Shown here: one piece after another, positions 1-9,019 of the stretch
Layout: the number at the start of each line of letters is the position of its first letter
How positions within the stretch are numbered: the first letter of the stretch is position 1
Assembly (NCBI GenBank): GCA_020249435.1
Contig: JADCFQ010000022.1
Span: 62,001 to 126,000, forward strand
Source: Roseomonas sp.
Lineage (GTDB): Bacteria; Pseudomonadota; Alphaproteobacteria; Acetobacterales; Acetobacteraceae
Direction: 5' to 3'
Length of the DNA: 64,000 nucleotides
Translations under genes and position numbers: made by a program
Notes under the pieces: model-generated
What the model saw: only the letters and a program-made list of their open reading frames with translations
What the model was told of the DNA's origin: nothing
The model's database searches: none

Positions 1-392
1 GCGAAAAGGTTCTGGTCCAGCACCTGGTTCCAATGCTTCAGGTCACGGAACAGGAAGGGCGCATCCACAAAGGGGGCGGCGCGGCTGAAGGTGGACATAT
101 GCGCGGGCGAGACAATGCCGTAATCCACCGCACCACGGCCCGCCGACATATATTCGAAATACTGCTTTTCCAGCCCCAGGCTGCTGTTCTTGTGCAGCAC
201 GAAATTCACCGGGCCAGCCGTGTAATAGCGCTTCACAAGCTCTTCAAAGCGCACCAGGGCGCGGGTGAAGACATGTTCATCATTGAACTGCACCGCGCCA
301 TTCAGGGTGATGGCCTGCTGCGCCCGTGCCACGGCCGGCGCGGCCAGGCCCGCAGCGGCCAAGCTTAGCCCAAGCAATTGCCTACGATTCAT
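1..392 (-). CDS. TRAP transporter substrate-binding protein, DctP-type (C-terminal part outside window)
   Basis: About 130 codons read leftward from an ATG at 392-390 and run off the window, so only the N-terminus is present. It opens with an Arg-Arg-containing signal peptide (MNRRQLLG, then a hydrophobic Ala/Gly/Leu stretch ending ARAQQ), which suggests export to the periplasm, possibly by Tat. The following text (FNDEHVFTRALVRFEELV) resembles mature DctP/TAXI-type solute receptors of TRAP transporters, which bind organic acids. A purine-rich GGGAGAAA lies just upstream of the ATG. It is divergent from the SDR at 527, which may mark it as the receptor for the catabolic genes to its right. 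The family call is good; the ligand is unknown. Confidence 0.7.
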   Translation of the reverse strand, partial: MNRRQLLGLSLAAAGLAAPAVARAQQAITLNGAVQFNDEHVFTRALVRFEELVKRYYTAGPVNFVLHKNSSLGLEKQYFEYMSAGRGAVDYGIVSPAHMSTFSRAAPFVDAPFLFRDLKHWNQVLDQNLF

Positions 393-526
393 GACGTTTC
401 TCCCGTTTTTACCGGCTTCGTGCACCGGCTGGCATGACTATAGGCAGGCATTTCGGCGCGCGGGAAGCCTTGGGGCTTTCCAGGGGTGATTTTCCCGTCA
501 AAACTCGAGAGAGCGGAGGAAGTGAC

Positions 527-1276
527 ATGGCAAAGACTGATCTGGCAGGGCGGGTTGCGGTGATTACCGGGGCAGCGCGTGGCATTGGCCTGGCGGTGGC
601 CGCATTGGCCGCTTCACGCGGGGCTGCCATCGCCATTTGGGATATGGATGAAGCCGCTGCCAAGGCCGCCGCCGCGCGCTTGGGGCAGGCCAAGGTCAGC
701 ACCCATATCCTGGACCTGACCGATGCGGCGGCGGTGGAAGCCGCGACGCAAGCGACACTCGCCGCCCATGGGCGGGTGGATATTCTGGTCAATAATGCCG
801 GCATCACCGGCGGCAATGCGCCGGTCTGGGAATTGCCCGTGGCGGAATGGCGCCGCGTGATTGAGGTGAATTTGATCGCCCCCTTCATCGTCGCCCGCGC
901 CCTGGTGCCGCATATGCGTGCGGCGGGTTATGGGCGTGTGGTGAATATCGCCTCCATCGCCGGCAAGGAAGGCAATCCGAATGCGTCGCATTACAGCGCT
1001 TCCAAGGCAGGTTTGATCGGGCTCACCAAATCGCTCGGCAAGGAATTGGCCGGCAGTGGGGTGCTTGCCAATTGCGTCACACCGGCAGCGGCCGAAACCG
1101 ATATCTTCAAGCAAATGACCGCTGAGCAAATCGCCTGGATGCGCTCCAAAATTCCGATGGATCGCTTTGTGCAGGTGGAAGAAATCGCCGAATTGGTCTG
1201 CTGGCTGGCGTCCGAGGCCTGTTCCTTTTCCACCGGCGCGGTTTTCGACATTTCCGGCGGGCGCGCCACCTATTGA
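527..1276 (+). CDS. SDR-family NAD(P)-dependent oxidoreductase (FabG-like)
   Basis: A 249-residue classical short-chain dehydrogenase. The cofactor motif TGAARGIG is at residues 14-21, NNAG follows, and the catalytic Tyr156-x3-Lys160 (YSASK) is intact; the C-terminus ends in a typical SGGRATY. A longer reading from 434 is open, but the ATG at 527 has GGAGGAAG 5-12 bases upstream and starts just where SDR proteins normally do. It lies 69 bp before a second SDR, with a solute-binding-like protein after that, so the three probably form one transcript. Family homologues include 3-oxoacyl-ACP reductases and sugar or polyol dehydrogenases; in this setting a sugar or hydroxy-acid dehydrogenase is more likely than fatty-acid synthesis. 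Substrate not determinable. Confidence 0.88.
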   Translation: MAKTDLAGRVAVITGAARGIGLAVAALAASRGAAIAIWDMDEAAAKAAAARLGQAKVSTHILDLTDAAAVEAATQATLAAHGRVDILVNNAGITGGNAPVWELPVAEWRRVIEVNLIAPFIVARALVPHMRAAGYGRVVNIASIAGKEGNPNASHYSASKAGLIGLTKSLGKELAGSGVLANCVTPAAAETDIFKQMTAEQIAWMRSKIPMDRFVQVEEIAELVCWLASEACSFSTGAVFDISGGRATY

Positions 1277-1345
1277 CAGGGGCGCATTGCCAGCCGGCGC
1301 GCGGCGCTGCAAGCTTCACGAAACCTGATGGGAGAGAGATTGGAC

Positions 1346-2104
1346 ATGAGCACAGAAGGCAAGATCGCCGTCGTCACCGGGGCTGGCAGCGGCGTGGGCC
1401 GCGCGGCGGCATTGGCGCTGCTGGGCGGTGGTTGGCAGGTGGTGCTGGCGGGGCGCCGCGCCGATGCCTTGCAGGAAACCGTCACCCTGGCGGGTGCGGC
1501 AGGATCGCGCGCGCTTTGCGTGCCTTCCGATGTGTCAGACCCTGCGGCAGTGGATGCGCTTTTTGCCACCGTCAAGCAACGCTATGGCCGGCTTGATATG
1601 CTGTTCAACAATGCCGGCACCAATGTGCCTGGCATGCCCTTTGAAGATCTGACCTATGCGGATTGGACGCGGGTTGTCGGCGTGAACCTGACCGGCTGTT
1701 TTCTCTGTGCCCAGGCCGCCTTTCGCATCATGAAGGACCAAAAGCCGCAGGGCGGGCGCATCATCAATAATGGTTCGATCAGCGCGCATACGCCGCGCCC
1801 GGATAGCGCGCCCTATACCGCCACCAAGCATTCCATTACGGGGCTGACAAAATCCCTCATGCTCGATGGCCGCAAATACGATATTTGCGCGGGGCAGATT
1901 GATATCGGCAATGCCGCAACGCCCATGACGCAGCGCATGACGCGCGGCGTGAAGCAGGCCGATGGCAGCACGGCGGTGGAGCCCACCATGGATGTCACGC
2001 ATGTCGGCAATGCCATTTTGCATATGGCCAATCTGCCTTTGGAGGCGAATATCTTCACGCTCACCATCAAGGCAACCAAGATGCCCTTCGAAGGTCGCGG
2101 CTGA
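1346..2104 (+). CDS. SDR-family oxidoreductase
   Basis: A 252-residue short-chain dehydrogenase with TGAGSGVG at residues 11-18, NNAG and an active-site Tyr157-x3-Lys161 (YTATK). An in-frame ATG at 1328 exists, but GGGAGAGA sits between it and the ATG at 1346 at the right distance for ribosome binding, so 1346 is chosen. Its Rossmann core differs from the upstream SDR, and its C-terminal part ([14 protein letters not shown]) fits a subset often called SDR oxidoreductase of unknown substrate. The stop codon is six bases before the next ATG, which implies translational coupling to the NMT1-like gene. It probably oxidises or reduces a hydroxyl/keto group of the same imported compound as its neighbours; this is inferred from context. 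Confidence 0.88.
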   Translation: MSTEGKIAVVTGAGSGVGRAAALALLGGGWQVVLAGRRADALQETVTLAGAAGSRALCVPSDVSDPAAVDALFATVKQRYGRLDMLFNNAGTNVPGMPFEDLTYADWTRVVGVNLTGCFLCAQAAFRIMKDQKPQGGRIINNGSISAHTPRPDSAPYTATKHSITGLTKSLMLDGRKYDICAGQIDIGNAATPMTQRMTRGVKQADGSTAVEPTMDVTHVGNAILHMANLPLEANIFTLTIKATKMPFEGRG

Positions 2105-2110
2105 AGGCTT

Positions 2111-3022
2111 ATGGCAAAGCATCATCTGAAGGTTCAGGAACCCTTCCGCGCGCTGTTTTACGCGCCTTTCTATGCGGCGCTGGCGCGCGGCGATTACGCG
2201 GCAGAGGGCGTGGAGGTCACGCTGCTGCCCGGCGCGGTGCCATCGCTTGCAAAGGATTCGGTATTGGATCGCACGGCAGACCTCGCCTGGGGTGGGCCGA
2301 TGCGGCTTTTGCTCGCGCATGATGCCGATCCCGCCTGCCCTTTGCGGTTGTTTGGCGCAGTGGTGATGGGTGATCCATTCTTTCTGGTCGGGCGTGCGCC
2401 CAATCCCGGCTTCAAGCTGCGCGATCTGGCGGGCATGACGCTTGGCAGCGTCAGCGAAGTGCCGACGCCTTGGTGGACACTACAAGACGATATCCGCGCG
2501 GCGGGGATTGATCCGAACGCCATCAAGCGCATCACGGATCGGCCCATGCCCGCCAATGCCGCTGCGGTTGCAGCAGGCAGTTTGGATGTTGCGCAGCTTT
2601 TCGAACCGCTGGTCAGCCAGATGGAGGCCGCGGGCACCGGCCATGTCTGGTATGCGCAAGCAAGCCGCGGCCCCACCTCCTATACGGCCCTTTACGCGCG
2701 CACTGATGTGATCGCCGCCAAGCGCGCGGCGATGGAAGCCATGGTGCGCGGGCTGGCGCGCACGCTCACTTGGTTCAGCGCCGCGTCGCCGCAGGAAATT
2801 GTTGCCTGCATCGCCGATTTCTTCGAAGGCGGCGATCACGCGCTGATGGCGCGCGCCATTGCCCGCTACAAATCAGTGAAGCTCTGGACTGAAACGCCGC
2901 GCTTCCCGCCGGAAGCCTTGGCGCAATTGGAACGCGGCATGCTCTCCGCCGGTGCCATCAAGCGCACACCTGGTTTTGCCGGGCTGGTCGCGGAAGATGT
3001 GACGGAAAGCGCGCTCGCGTGA
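2111..3022 (+). CDS. NMT1/THI5-like (SsuA-type) binding-protein fold, no signal peptide
   Basis: The 303 residues match the periplasmic-binding-protein type II fold of ABC nitrate/sulfonate/thiamine-precursor receptors: an early FYAPFYAALARGDYAAEGVEV segment (the 'become the ligand-bound lobe' helix), then WGGPMRLLL and a hinge around LAGMTLGSVSE. Unlike true receptors it has no signal peptide: the protein starts directly at what is normally the first mature strand, and the start is fixed by a GAAGG ribosome site that overlaps the preceding SDR stop. It therefore probably stays in the cytoplasm. No ABC permease or ATPase is nearby. It may be a cytosolic ligand sensor or an enzyme on this fold (as THI5/NMT1 are). 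Function unknown. Confidence 0.7.
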   Translation: MAKHHLKVQEPFRALFYAPFYAALARGDYAAEGVEVTLLPGAVPSLAKDSVLDRTADLAWGGPMRLLLAHDADPACPLRLFGAVVMGDPFFLVGRAPNPGFKLRDLAGMTLGSVSEVPTPWWTLQDDIRAAGIDPNAIKRITDRPMPANAAAVAAGSLDVAQLFEPLVSQMEAAGTGHVWYAQASRGPTSYTALYARTDVIAAKRAAMEAMVRGLARTLTWFSAASPQEIVACIADFFEGGDHALMARAIARYKSVKLWTETPRFPPEALAQLERGMLSAGAIKRTPGFAGLVAEDVTESALA

Positions 3023-3024
3023 TT

Positions 3025-4200
3025 TCAACCGCGCGGCAGTAATTGCTCGGCCAGCGTCGCCCAATAGGAAGCGCCGACGGGCAGGATATTGTCGTTGAAA
3101 TCATAGCGCGGATGATGCACCTGCGCGTCATCCGGCCCACGCCCGCCGCCCAGCATCAGATAGGCGCCTGGCTTGGCATTCAGCATGAAGGCGAAATCCT
3201 CACCGCCCATGGTGGGTTTTTGCATGGGAAGCACGCGGGCTTCACCTTGCACCGCGCGCGCGGCCTTGGCGGCCAGATGCACGCTTTCCACTTCATTGAT
3301 CGTCGCCGGATAGGCGCGGGCGAATTCGGCGGTGGCAGTCGCCCCCATGGCCGTGGCAATGCCTGTCACGGTTTCCTTGAAGCGGCGTTCGAGCAGATCA
3401 CCAATTTCTGGCGCGAACCAGCGCGCCGTGCCGAGCATGCGCACAGTCTCCGGGATCACGTTGAAGGTATGCCCGCCGGTGATATGGCCGATGGTAATCA
3501 CGCCCGCTTCCACCGGTTCCACATTGCGCGCGACGATGGATTGCAGGGCCTGCACAATGGCGGCAGCCACCACAATCGGGTCCGTGCCATTATGCGGCAT
3601 GGCGCCATGGGCACCTTTTCCAGTGATATTGACTTCAAGATTGGCGACCGCCGCCATCACAGGGCCTTCGCGCCAAAGGAACGTCCCTTCCGGCGCGCCC
3701 GGCCAGTTGTGCATGCCGAAAACACGTTCCATCGGAAAGCGTGTAAATAGCCCTTCCTTCACCATCAATTCGCCGCCCGCCAGGTTTTCTTCCGCCGGCT
3801 GGAAAATGACATAGACGGTGCCATCGAAATTGCGCGTCTCGGCCAGGTATTTCGCGGCGCCCAGCAGCATGGTGGTATGCCCATCATGGCCGCAGGCATG
3901 CATCTTGCCGGGGATCTTGGACGCATAAGGCAGGCCGGTTTCTTCCACGATCGGCAGCGCATCAATATCGGCGCGCAGCCCAATGGCGCGGCCATTATCC
4001 ACGCGGCCACGGATCACGCCGACAACGCCCGTCTTGGCAATGCCGGTGATCACCTCATCACAGCCGAAGTTACGCAACTTTTCGGCGATGATGCCGGAAG
4101 TGCGCACCTCCTCCAGCCCCAATTCGGGGTGTTCATGAAAATCCCGCCGCCAGGCGGTCATTTCCGGGTGGAATTCGGCGATGCGGTTGATGATGGGCAT
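3025..4200 (-). CDS. M20-family amidohydrolase (hippurate hydrolase/aminoacylase-like)
   Basis: A 391-residue zinc-type M20D amidohydrolase. Visible motifs are WRRDFHEHPELG near residue 17, ADIDALPI, the metal-binding HACGHDGHT, and EENLAGG with the catalytic Glu pair region; the C-terminal GGEDFA is also family-typical. The central insertion is the lid/dimerisation domain (residues about 185-295). Members cleave N-acyl or N-carbamoyl amino acids or hippurate in the cytoplasm. AAGGAAGG precedes the ATG. It is convergent with the gene to its left (two-base gap) and downstream of the NAD(P)-binding and dehydratase genes, so it may be the last gene of that transcript. Exact substrate not predictable. 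Confidence 0.9.
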   Translation of the reverse strand: MPIINRIAEFHPEMTAWRRDFHEHPELGLEEVRTSGIIAEKLRNFGCDEVITGIAKTGVVGVIRGRVDNGRAIGLRADIDALPIVEETGLPYASKIPGKMHACGHDGHTTMLLGAAKYLAETRNFDGTVYVIFQPAEENLAGGELMVKEGLFTRFPMERVFGMHNWPGAPEGTFLWREGPVMAAVANLEVNITGKGAHGAMPHNGTDPIVVAAAIVQALQSIVARNVEPVEAGVITIGHITGGHTFNVIPETVRMLGTARWFAPEIGDLLERRFKETVTGIATAMGATATAEFARAYPATINEVESVHLAAKAARAVQGEARVLPMQKPTMGGEDFAFMLNAKPGAYLMLGGGRGPDDAQVHHPRYDFNDNILPVGASYWATLAEQLLPRG

Positions 4201-4212
4201 GGGAAGCCTTCC

Positions 4213-5067
4213 TTATTTCTTCGGAGCAGAGGCGAAGGTCAGCGCCAGCCCCTGTTCCAGCGGGATCGGCATGACGCCAAGAATACCCCGCATCGGCGCA
4301 ATGTCGAAAGCCTTGTCTTCCGTCAAGCGGCGAATTTCATCGGCGCCAATCGAAGGCAGGCCGGGGATAATGCGGGTGAACCACGCCAAGCCGCGCAGCA
4401 GGCCAAGCGGTAGCGGCAGCACCGGGCGCGCACCAAGCCCTGCGGCGCGCACCACGGCAGCCAGGAAATCCCGATAGGGCATGGGTTCCGGCCCCGCGAT
4501 CACCATCGCCTCTGGCCCCGTCCAGGGATGGCGCGCGGCGGCGAGCAAGGCGCGTGTCACATCGCTTTGATGGATTGGCTGCACCAGGGACTGCCCGCCC
4601 CCCGGCAGGGGCGCAAAAGGTAAGCGGCGCAAAAGTGCTGCCAGGCGCTGCACATTATCCTCACCCTCTGCACCATAGACCATGGTCGGGTGCAGCATGA
4701 CGCCGGCGCGCCCGCTGGCGAGGAAGGCAGCCTCACCCGCGCGCACGCCATCGCCATGGGCATCCGCCCAGCGCGAATAACGCCGGGTCGAGCCCATCAG
4801 CACAAAACGCGCATCCTGCGGCGCAGCAGCCAGGATGGCCGGCGCATGGCGCGCATGGGCAGTGCTGATGACAAGCGAGGCATCTTCCAGCGCAGTCCTT
4901 AGCGAAGCGGGATCGGCCAGATCAGCAATGCGCGGCGCAAGGGGCAAGCCAAGCGCTGACCATTTCGCCGCATCGCGCACCACAGGCGTGAAGGGCGTGG
5001 CTTCAGCCAGTAGCGCGCAGGCGAGTGCCGCGCCGCTCCGCCCCGAAGCGCCAATCAGCGCAATCAA
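4213..5067 (-). CDS. NAD(P)H-binding atypical SDR / epimerase-like protein
   Basis: The 284 residues begin with a Rossmann finger (MIALIGASGRSGAALA) and carry an extended/atypical SDR layout (NmrA/complex I NDUFA9-like), including VISTAHARHA and MLHPTMVYG, where a family Tyr lies in the YG context. Translation starts at TTG 5067-5065, sharing four bases (TTGA) with the end of the upstream dehydratase, so the two are coupled. There is no classical YxxxK seen in a confident position, so it may be a redox-sensing or chaperone-like NAD(P) binder rather than an enzyme. The neighbours imply a role with the dehydratase. Function otherwise unassigned. Confidence 0.75.
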   Translation of the reverse strand: MIALIGASGRSGAALACALLAEATPFTPVVRDAAKWSALGLPLAPRIADLADPASLRTALEDASLVISTAHARHAPAILAAAPQDARFVLMGSTRRYSRWADAHGDGVRAGEAAFLASGRAGVMLHPTMVYGAEGEDNVQRLAALLRRLPFAPLPGGGQSLVQPIHQSDVTRALLAAARHPWTGPEAMVIAGPEPMPYRDFLAAVVRAAGLGARPVLPLPLGLLRGLAWFTRIIPGLPSIGADEIRRLTEDKAFDIAPMRGILGVMPIPLEQGLALTFASAPKK

Positions 5068-6761
5068 GGTGCTGCGCGCAGGAAGGCCAGATCAGCACCG
5101 AGTGGCGCCTGCGTCACCTGATCATACACCAGCTTGTCCCAGCCGCGCTTGGGCGCCGGGGCGGGCTGCCAGGCAGCGCGGCGGCGGGCCATTTCATCTT
5201 CCGCCACCAGCAGATCAAGCTTGCGATCCTTCACCGAAAGCCGGATGCGATCACCGGTTTGCACCAACGCCAGCGGCCCGCCAACTGCCGCTTCCGGCGC
5301 GATATGCAGCACAATCGTACCGAAAGCCGTGCCGGACATGCGGCAATCGCTCATGCGCACCATGTCCTTCACGCCGGCGCGGGCGAGTTTTTTCGGGATC
5401 GGCAAATAGCCCGCTTCCGGCATGCCGGAGGGTGAACGCGGCCCAGCATATTTCAGCACCAGAATATCCTGGGCCGTCACATCAAGCGCGGGGTCGTCAA
5501 TGCGGTTCGCCAAATCCTCCAGCCCGTCAAACACCATGCAGCGGGCTTCGGTTTCGAATAGCGCGGGCGTTGCGGCGCTGCGCTTCAAGATCGCACCCTC
5601 GGGCGCCAGGGAACCGAATAGGGCGACCAAGCCACCTACCGGGGAGACAGGCTCAGCGCGCGCGCGAATGATGCGCCGATCCACGAAATGGCTGCCATCG
5701 CCAATCCGATCCGCCAGGCTGACGCCATCAAGATCAATCGTTGTCAGATCAAGCAAATCGCGCAATTCCCAGAGCAGCGCGCGCATGCCGCCGGCGGCGT
5801 GGAAATCTTCCATATAGCCCTCGCCGGTTGGCTTCAGGTCCACCAGCACCGGCGTTTCCTCAGACAGCGCATCAAGCCGCTTGAGGTCCAGCGAAAGCCC
5901 TGCGCGGCCGGCAATGGCGGCCAGATGCACCACCGCATTGGTGGAACCACCAAGAGCGAGCAGCACGCGCACCGCATTGTCCAGATTGCCCTGCGTCATC
6001 ATCTGGCTTGGGCGGATCGGGTGTTTGATCAGCCGCACGGCCTGCGCGCCGGCTTCTTCGGCAATGCGCAAACGGTCCGCATGCACGGCGGGGGCACTCG
6101 CCCCGGCAAGCGGCATGAAGCCAAGGGTCGCTGCGATGCAGGCCATGGTGGAAGCCGTGCCCATCACGCCACAGGTGCCTGCCGTGGTGGCAAGCTTGCC
6201 TTCCAATTCGCCGATCCGCTCCGCGCTCACTTCCCCGGCGCGGTAGCGCGCCCAATAGCGCCGACAATCGGTGCAGGCGGAAAGCCTCTCGCCCTCGAAA
6301 GCCTGCGCCAGCATGGGGCCGGTGACGAGCATCACGGCAGGAATATCGGCAGAAATCGCCGCCATCAGCTGCGCCGGCACGGTCTTGTCGCAGCCGCCCA
6401 CCAGCACCGCCGCATCCATCGGCTGGGCGGAGAGCATCGCTTCCGTATCCAGCGCCATCAGGTTGCGATAATGCATGGAACAGGGGCTGAGCGATGGCTC
6501 ACACAGGCTGACCGTCGGGAAACCCAAGGGCAGCGCGCCTTCGGACAGCACGCCGCGGCGCACGGCTTCGATCAGCTCCGGCACGGTGCGGTGGCAATTG
6601 TTGTAATCGCTCGCGGTATCGGCAATGCCGACCACGGGCTTGTCCAGCATGCGCTGCGAATAGCCCATGGATTTGGCGAAGGACCGCCGGAGATAGAGCG
6701 CGAAATCGCGATCCCCGTAATTGGAGGTATTGCGGCCAAGGCCATGGGGTTTGTCGCTCAT
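5064..6761 (-). CDS. IlvD/EDD-family dehydratase (sugar-acid or dihydroxy-acid)
   Basis: A 565-residue dehydratase of the iron-sulfur, Mg-dependent IlvD/EDD family, which removes water from dihydroxy or aldonic acids to give 2-keto acids. Three cluster-ligand Cys regions are visible: DYNNCH, VGGCDKTVPAQ and TAGTCGVMG. The C-terminal domain carries SDCRMSGTAFGT, the segment with the proposed catalytic Ser. An upstream in-frame extension to 6863 is open, but homologues begin near MSDKPHGLGRNTSNYGDRDF and a GGAAG lies before this ATG. The SDR, amidohydrolase and TRAP context, with no other branched-chain amino-acid genes, favours an L-arabinonate/galactonate-type sugar-acid dehydratase over isoleucine-valine synthesis. 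Family certain; substrate inferred. Confidence 0.88.
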   Translation of the reverse strand: MSDKPHGLGRNTSNYGDRDFALYLRRSFAKSMGYSQRMLDKPVVGIADTASDYNNCHRTVPELIEAVRRGVLSEGALPLGFPTVSLCEPSLSPCSMHYRNLMALDTEAMLSAQPMDAAVLVGGCDKTVPAQLMAAISADIPAVMLVTGPMLAQAFEGERLSACTDCRRYWARYRAGEVSAERIGELEGKLATTAGTCGVMGTASTMACIAATLGFMPLAGASAPAVHADRLRIAEEAGAQAVRLIKHPIRPSQMMTQGNLDNAVRVLLALGGSTNAVVHLAAIAGRAGLSLDLKRLDALSEETPVLVDLKPTGEGYMEDFHAAGGMRALLWELRDLLDLTTIDLDGVSLADRIGDGSHFVDRRIIRARAEPVSPVGGLVALFGSLAPEGAILKRSAATPALFETEARCMVFDGLEDLANRIDDPALDVTAQDILVLKYAGPRSPSGMPEAGYLPIPKKLARAGVKDMVRMSDCRMSGTAFGTIVLHIAPEAAVGGPLALVQTGDRIRLSVKDRKLDLLVAEDEMARRRAAWQPAPAPKRGWDKLVYDQVTQAPLGADLAFLRAAP

Positions 6762-6883
6762 GCGGGCGGGTCTTCCGAAAGGGTTGCCGGTGGCTGGCAG
6801 ATTAAGCACCCCAGGCCGCGCAAGGGTAGGGCCATCTGCGGATGCGGTAACCTGATACCACAAGACAAAATCGCGCTTTGCGC

Positions 6884-6912
6884 TTGACTTTTGGCGCCCC
6901 TGCCCGGATAAG
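6884..6912 (+). promoter_or_regulatory. Sigma-70-type promoter for rplM-rpsI
   Basis: TTGACT at 6884-6889 and GATAAG at 6907-6912 are separated by exactly 17 bases, 36 bases before the rplM ATG. The -35 matches the consensus at five of six positions; the -10 at four. Location directly upstream of a ribosomal-protein operon supports it. The transcription start would fall near 6919, leaving a roughly 30-base leader. It lies in the 186-bp gap shared with the divergent dehydratase gene. Confidence 0.6.
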
Positions 6913-6947
6913 CCCGCTTCCTTTCCATAGGTTTATTCGGAACCACC

Positions 6948-7433
6948 ATGATTGCCACGCAAACCCGCTCGCTGAAGCCGGCGGAGGTGAAGAAGAACTG
7001 GGTGTTGATTGATGCGGATGGGCTCGTGCTCGGCCGCCTTGCAACCCTGGTCGCCAATCGCCTTCGCGGCAAGCACAAGCCGCAATTCACCTCCCATGTG
7101 GATTGCGGTGACCATGTTGTCATCATCAATGCGAAGAAGGTGCGTGTCACCGGCGCCAAGGCGGAACAGAGCGTGTTCTACTGGCACACCGGCTATCCGG
7201 GCGGCATCAAGGGCCGCACTATCCGTGAACGGATGGAAGGCCGCTTCCCGGAGCGTGTGATCGAAAAGGCGGTTGAGCGCATGATCACCCGTGGCCCGCT
7301 TGGCCGCGCGCAAATGCGCAACCTGCATGTCTATGCCGGGGCCGAACACCCGCATGCCGGCCAGCAGCCTGCTGCCCTGGATGTGGCGGCGCTGAACCGT
7401 AAGAATTCCCTCGCAGTGAAGAAGGCGGGCTGA
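6948..7433 (+). CDS. rplM: 50S ribosomal protein L13
   Basis: The 161-residue product is L13, one of the early assembly proteins of the large ribosomal subunit. Recognisable segments are [45 protein letters not shown] and the MLPRG-equivalent [20 protein letters not shown]. It is slightly longer than the usual ~142-150 residues because of an Ala-rich C-terminal tail. It precedes rpsI with a four-base spacer, the conserved L13-S9 pair of bacteria. A sigma-70-like promoter is visible upstream. Confidence 0.98.
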   Translation: MIATQTRSLKPAEVKKNWVLIDADGLVLGRLATLVANRLRGKHKPQFTSHVDCGDHVVIINAKKVRVTGAKAEQSVFYWHTGYPGGIKGRTIRERMEGRFPERVIEKAVERMITRGPLGRAQMRNLHVYAGAEHPHAGQQPAALDVAALNRKNSLAVKKAG

Positions 7434-7437
7434 GGCT

Positions 7438-7929
7438 ATGAGCGGCGAAAACAAGACCCTCGCGGACCTCAAGGAAATTGTGGCCGGCACCCCCGCGGCA
7501 GCGGCGGAAGCGGCGATCAAGCGGGAACCGAAGCGCGATGCGCAGGGCCGTTCCTATGCCACTGGCCGGCGCAAGGACGCGGTTGCCCGCGTTTGGATCA
7601 AGCCGGGCAAGGGCCAGATCACCATCAACGACAATCCGGCAGCGAAGTATTTCGCGCGCCCGGTGCTGCGCATGCTGATCACCCAGCCCTTCCTGGTGGC
7701 GGATCGCTATCAGCAATTTGATGTCATCTGCTCGGTTGTCGGTGGCGGCTTGTCCGGCCAGGCCGGTGCGGTGCGCCATGGCATCAGCCGTGCGCTGTGC
7801 AATTATGAGCCGGATCTGCGCTCCATCCTGAAAAAGGCGGGCTTCCTGACGCGCGACCCGCGCGTGGTGGAACGCAAGAAGTACGGGCGCCCGAAGGCAC
7901 GACGTTCCTTCCAGTTCTCCAAGCGCTGA
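7438..7929 (+). CDS. rpsI: 30S ribosomal protein S9
   Basis: A 163-residue S9 of the small subunit. The conserved core reads [22 protein letters not shown], followed by the Q-rich middle and the invariant C-terminal SFQFSKR, whose Lys-Arg end reaches the P-site tRNA. The first ~35 residues (an Ala/Glu-rich extension before EPKRDAQGR) are typical of alphaproteobacterial S9 and absent in E. coli. It is co-transcribed with rplM. Two GC-rich hairpins follow the stop. Confidence 0.98.
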   Translation: MSGENKTLADLKEIVAGTPAAAAEAAIKREPKRDAQGRSYATGRRKDAVARVWIKPGKGQITINDNPAAKYFARPVLRMLITQPFLVADRYQQFDVICSVVGGGLSGQAGAVRHGISRALCNYEPDLRSILKKAGFLTRDPRVVERKKYGRPKARRSFQFSKR

Positions 7930-7936
7930 CGCCAGC

Positions 7937-8010
7937 GGACCGGCGTCGCGCGCCGGTCCCATACTGGGATTTTCATCAGGGGGCGGGTCCGCAAGGGTCC
8001 GCCCCTCTTG
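7937..8010 (+). terminator. Paired hairpins after rpsI (probable transcription end)
   Basis: A perfect 9-bp stem (GGACCGGCG / CGCCGGTCC, 7937-7945 and 7951-7959, five-base loop) is followed by a 7-bp stem (GGGGCGG / CCGCCCC, 7980-7986 and 7999-8005), then TCTTGCATTT. The second has only a poor U-tract, so termination could be partly Rho-dependent. It lies in the 130-bp gap before argC. Confidence 0.55.
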
Positions 8011-8059
8011 CATTTCAGGGTTTTTCGCGCCGCAATGCGGCATCCACGGGAGAAGTACC

Positions 8060-9010
8060 ATGGCCAAGACTGCGAAGATTTTCATTGATGGCGAAGCCGG
8101 CACCACGGGCCTGCAAATCCGCGACCGTATTGCCGCCAATCCGCATGTTGAATTGCGCTCCATCGCGGCTGAGCACCGCAAGGACGCCAATGCGCGCCGT
8201 GAGATGATGGACAGTGTTGACCTGGTGATCCTGTGCCTGCCGGATGATGCGGCGAAGGAAAGCGCCGCGCTGGCCGCTTCACTGGGCGCACAGGCGCCGA
8301 AGCTTTTGGATGCATCCACCGCGCATCGGGTTGATCCGAATTGGGTCTATGGGCTCGCGGAACTTTCGCCCGAGCAGCCGGGCGCGATTGCGGCGGCGAA
8401 ATGCGTTTCCAATCCTGGCTGCTACCCGACCGGCGCCATTCTGATGCTGCGCCCGCTGATTGATGCCGGTGTGATGGCGGCGGATTTTCCGGTGACGGTG
8501 AATGCGGTGTCGGGCTATTCCGGCGGCGGCAAATCCATGATTGCGGCCTATGAAGCCCGCACCGCGCCGGATTTTGAGCTTTACGGGCTGGCGCTGGAAC
8601 ACAAGCATGTTGCGGAATTGCAGAAATATGCCGGGCTGACACGCCGGCCGATCTTCGTGCCTTCAGTCGCGGATTATGCGCAAGGCATGATCGATTCGAT
8701 TCCGCTGCATCTTGATCTGCTGAAGGGCAATGTGAAGCCCGCCGATCTGGAGGCGTTGTTGATCAAGCGCTATGCCGGCAGTAATGTGGTGCGTGTGGTG
8801 ACGGCGGAAGCGAATGGCAAGCTGGAACCCCAGGCGCTGAACGGGACCAACGGGCTTGAAATCCGTGTCTATGGCAATGAAAAGCGCGGCCAGGCCGTGC
8901 TGGTGGCGCGGTATGACAATCTCGGCAAGGGCGCGTCCGGGGCGGCGGTGCAAAACCTTGGGCTGATGCTGGGCGTGCCGGTTTCAGCTGATTTGCCGAA
9001 GGCGGCGTAG
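8060..9010 (+). CDS. argC: N-acetyl-gamma-glutamyl-phosphate reductase, type 2
   Basis: ArgC reduces N-acetylglutamyl phosphate to the semialdehyde with NADPH, the third step of arginine (ornithine) synthesis, in the cytoplasm. The 316-residue length and the N-terminal [17 protein letters not shown] place it in the shorter type-2 group typical of alphaproteobacteria. The catalytic Cys121 lies in [10 protein letters not shown], and the GYSGGGKSM motif follows. GGGAGAAG precedes the ATG. No other arg genes are adjacent; it sits between rpsI and the carbonic anhydrase-like gene, nine bases before the latter, so those two are probably co-transcribed. Confidence 0.95.
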   Translation: MAKTAKIFIDGEAGTTGLQIRDRIAANPHVELRSIAAEHRKDANARREMMDSVDLVILCLPDDAAKESAALAASLGAQAPKLLDASTAHRVDPNWVYGLAELSPEQPGAIAAAKCVSNPGCYPTGAILMLRPLIDAGVMAADFPVTVNAVSGYSGGGKSMIAAYEARTAPDFELYGLALEHKHVAELQKYAGLTRRPIFVPSVADYAQGMIDSIPLHLDLLKGNVKPADLEALLIKRYAGSNVVRVVTAEANGKLEPQALNGTNGLEIRVYGNEKRGQAVLVARYDNLGKGASGAAVQNLGLMLGVPVSADLPKAA

Positions 9011-9019
9011 AGGGCGGCC

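Noticed and set aside
434-526. Earlier start for the first SDR at 434
   Set aside because: Would add 31 residues unlike SDR N-termini; the ATG at 527 has a good ribosome site.
5064-6761. Naming the dehydratase ilvD
   Set aside because: The family covers several sugar-acid dehydratases, and the neighbours are catabolic, so only the family name is given.
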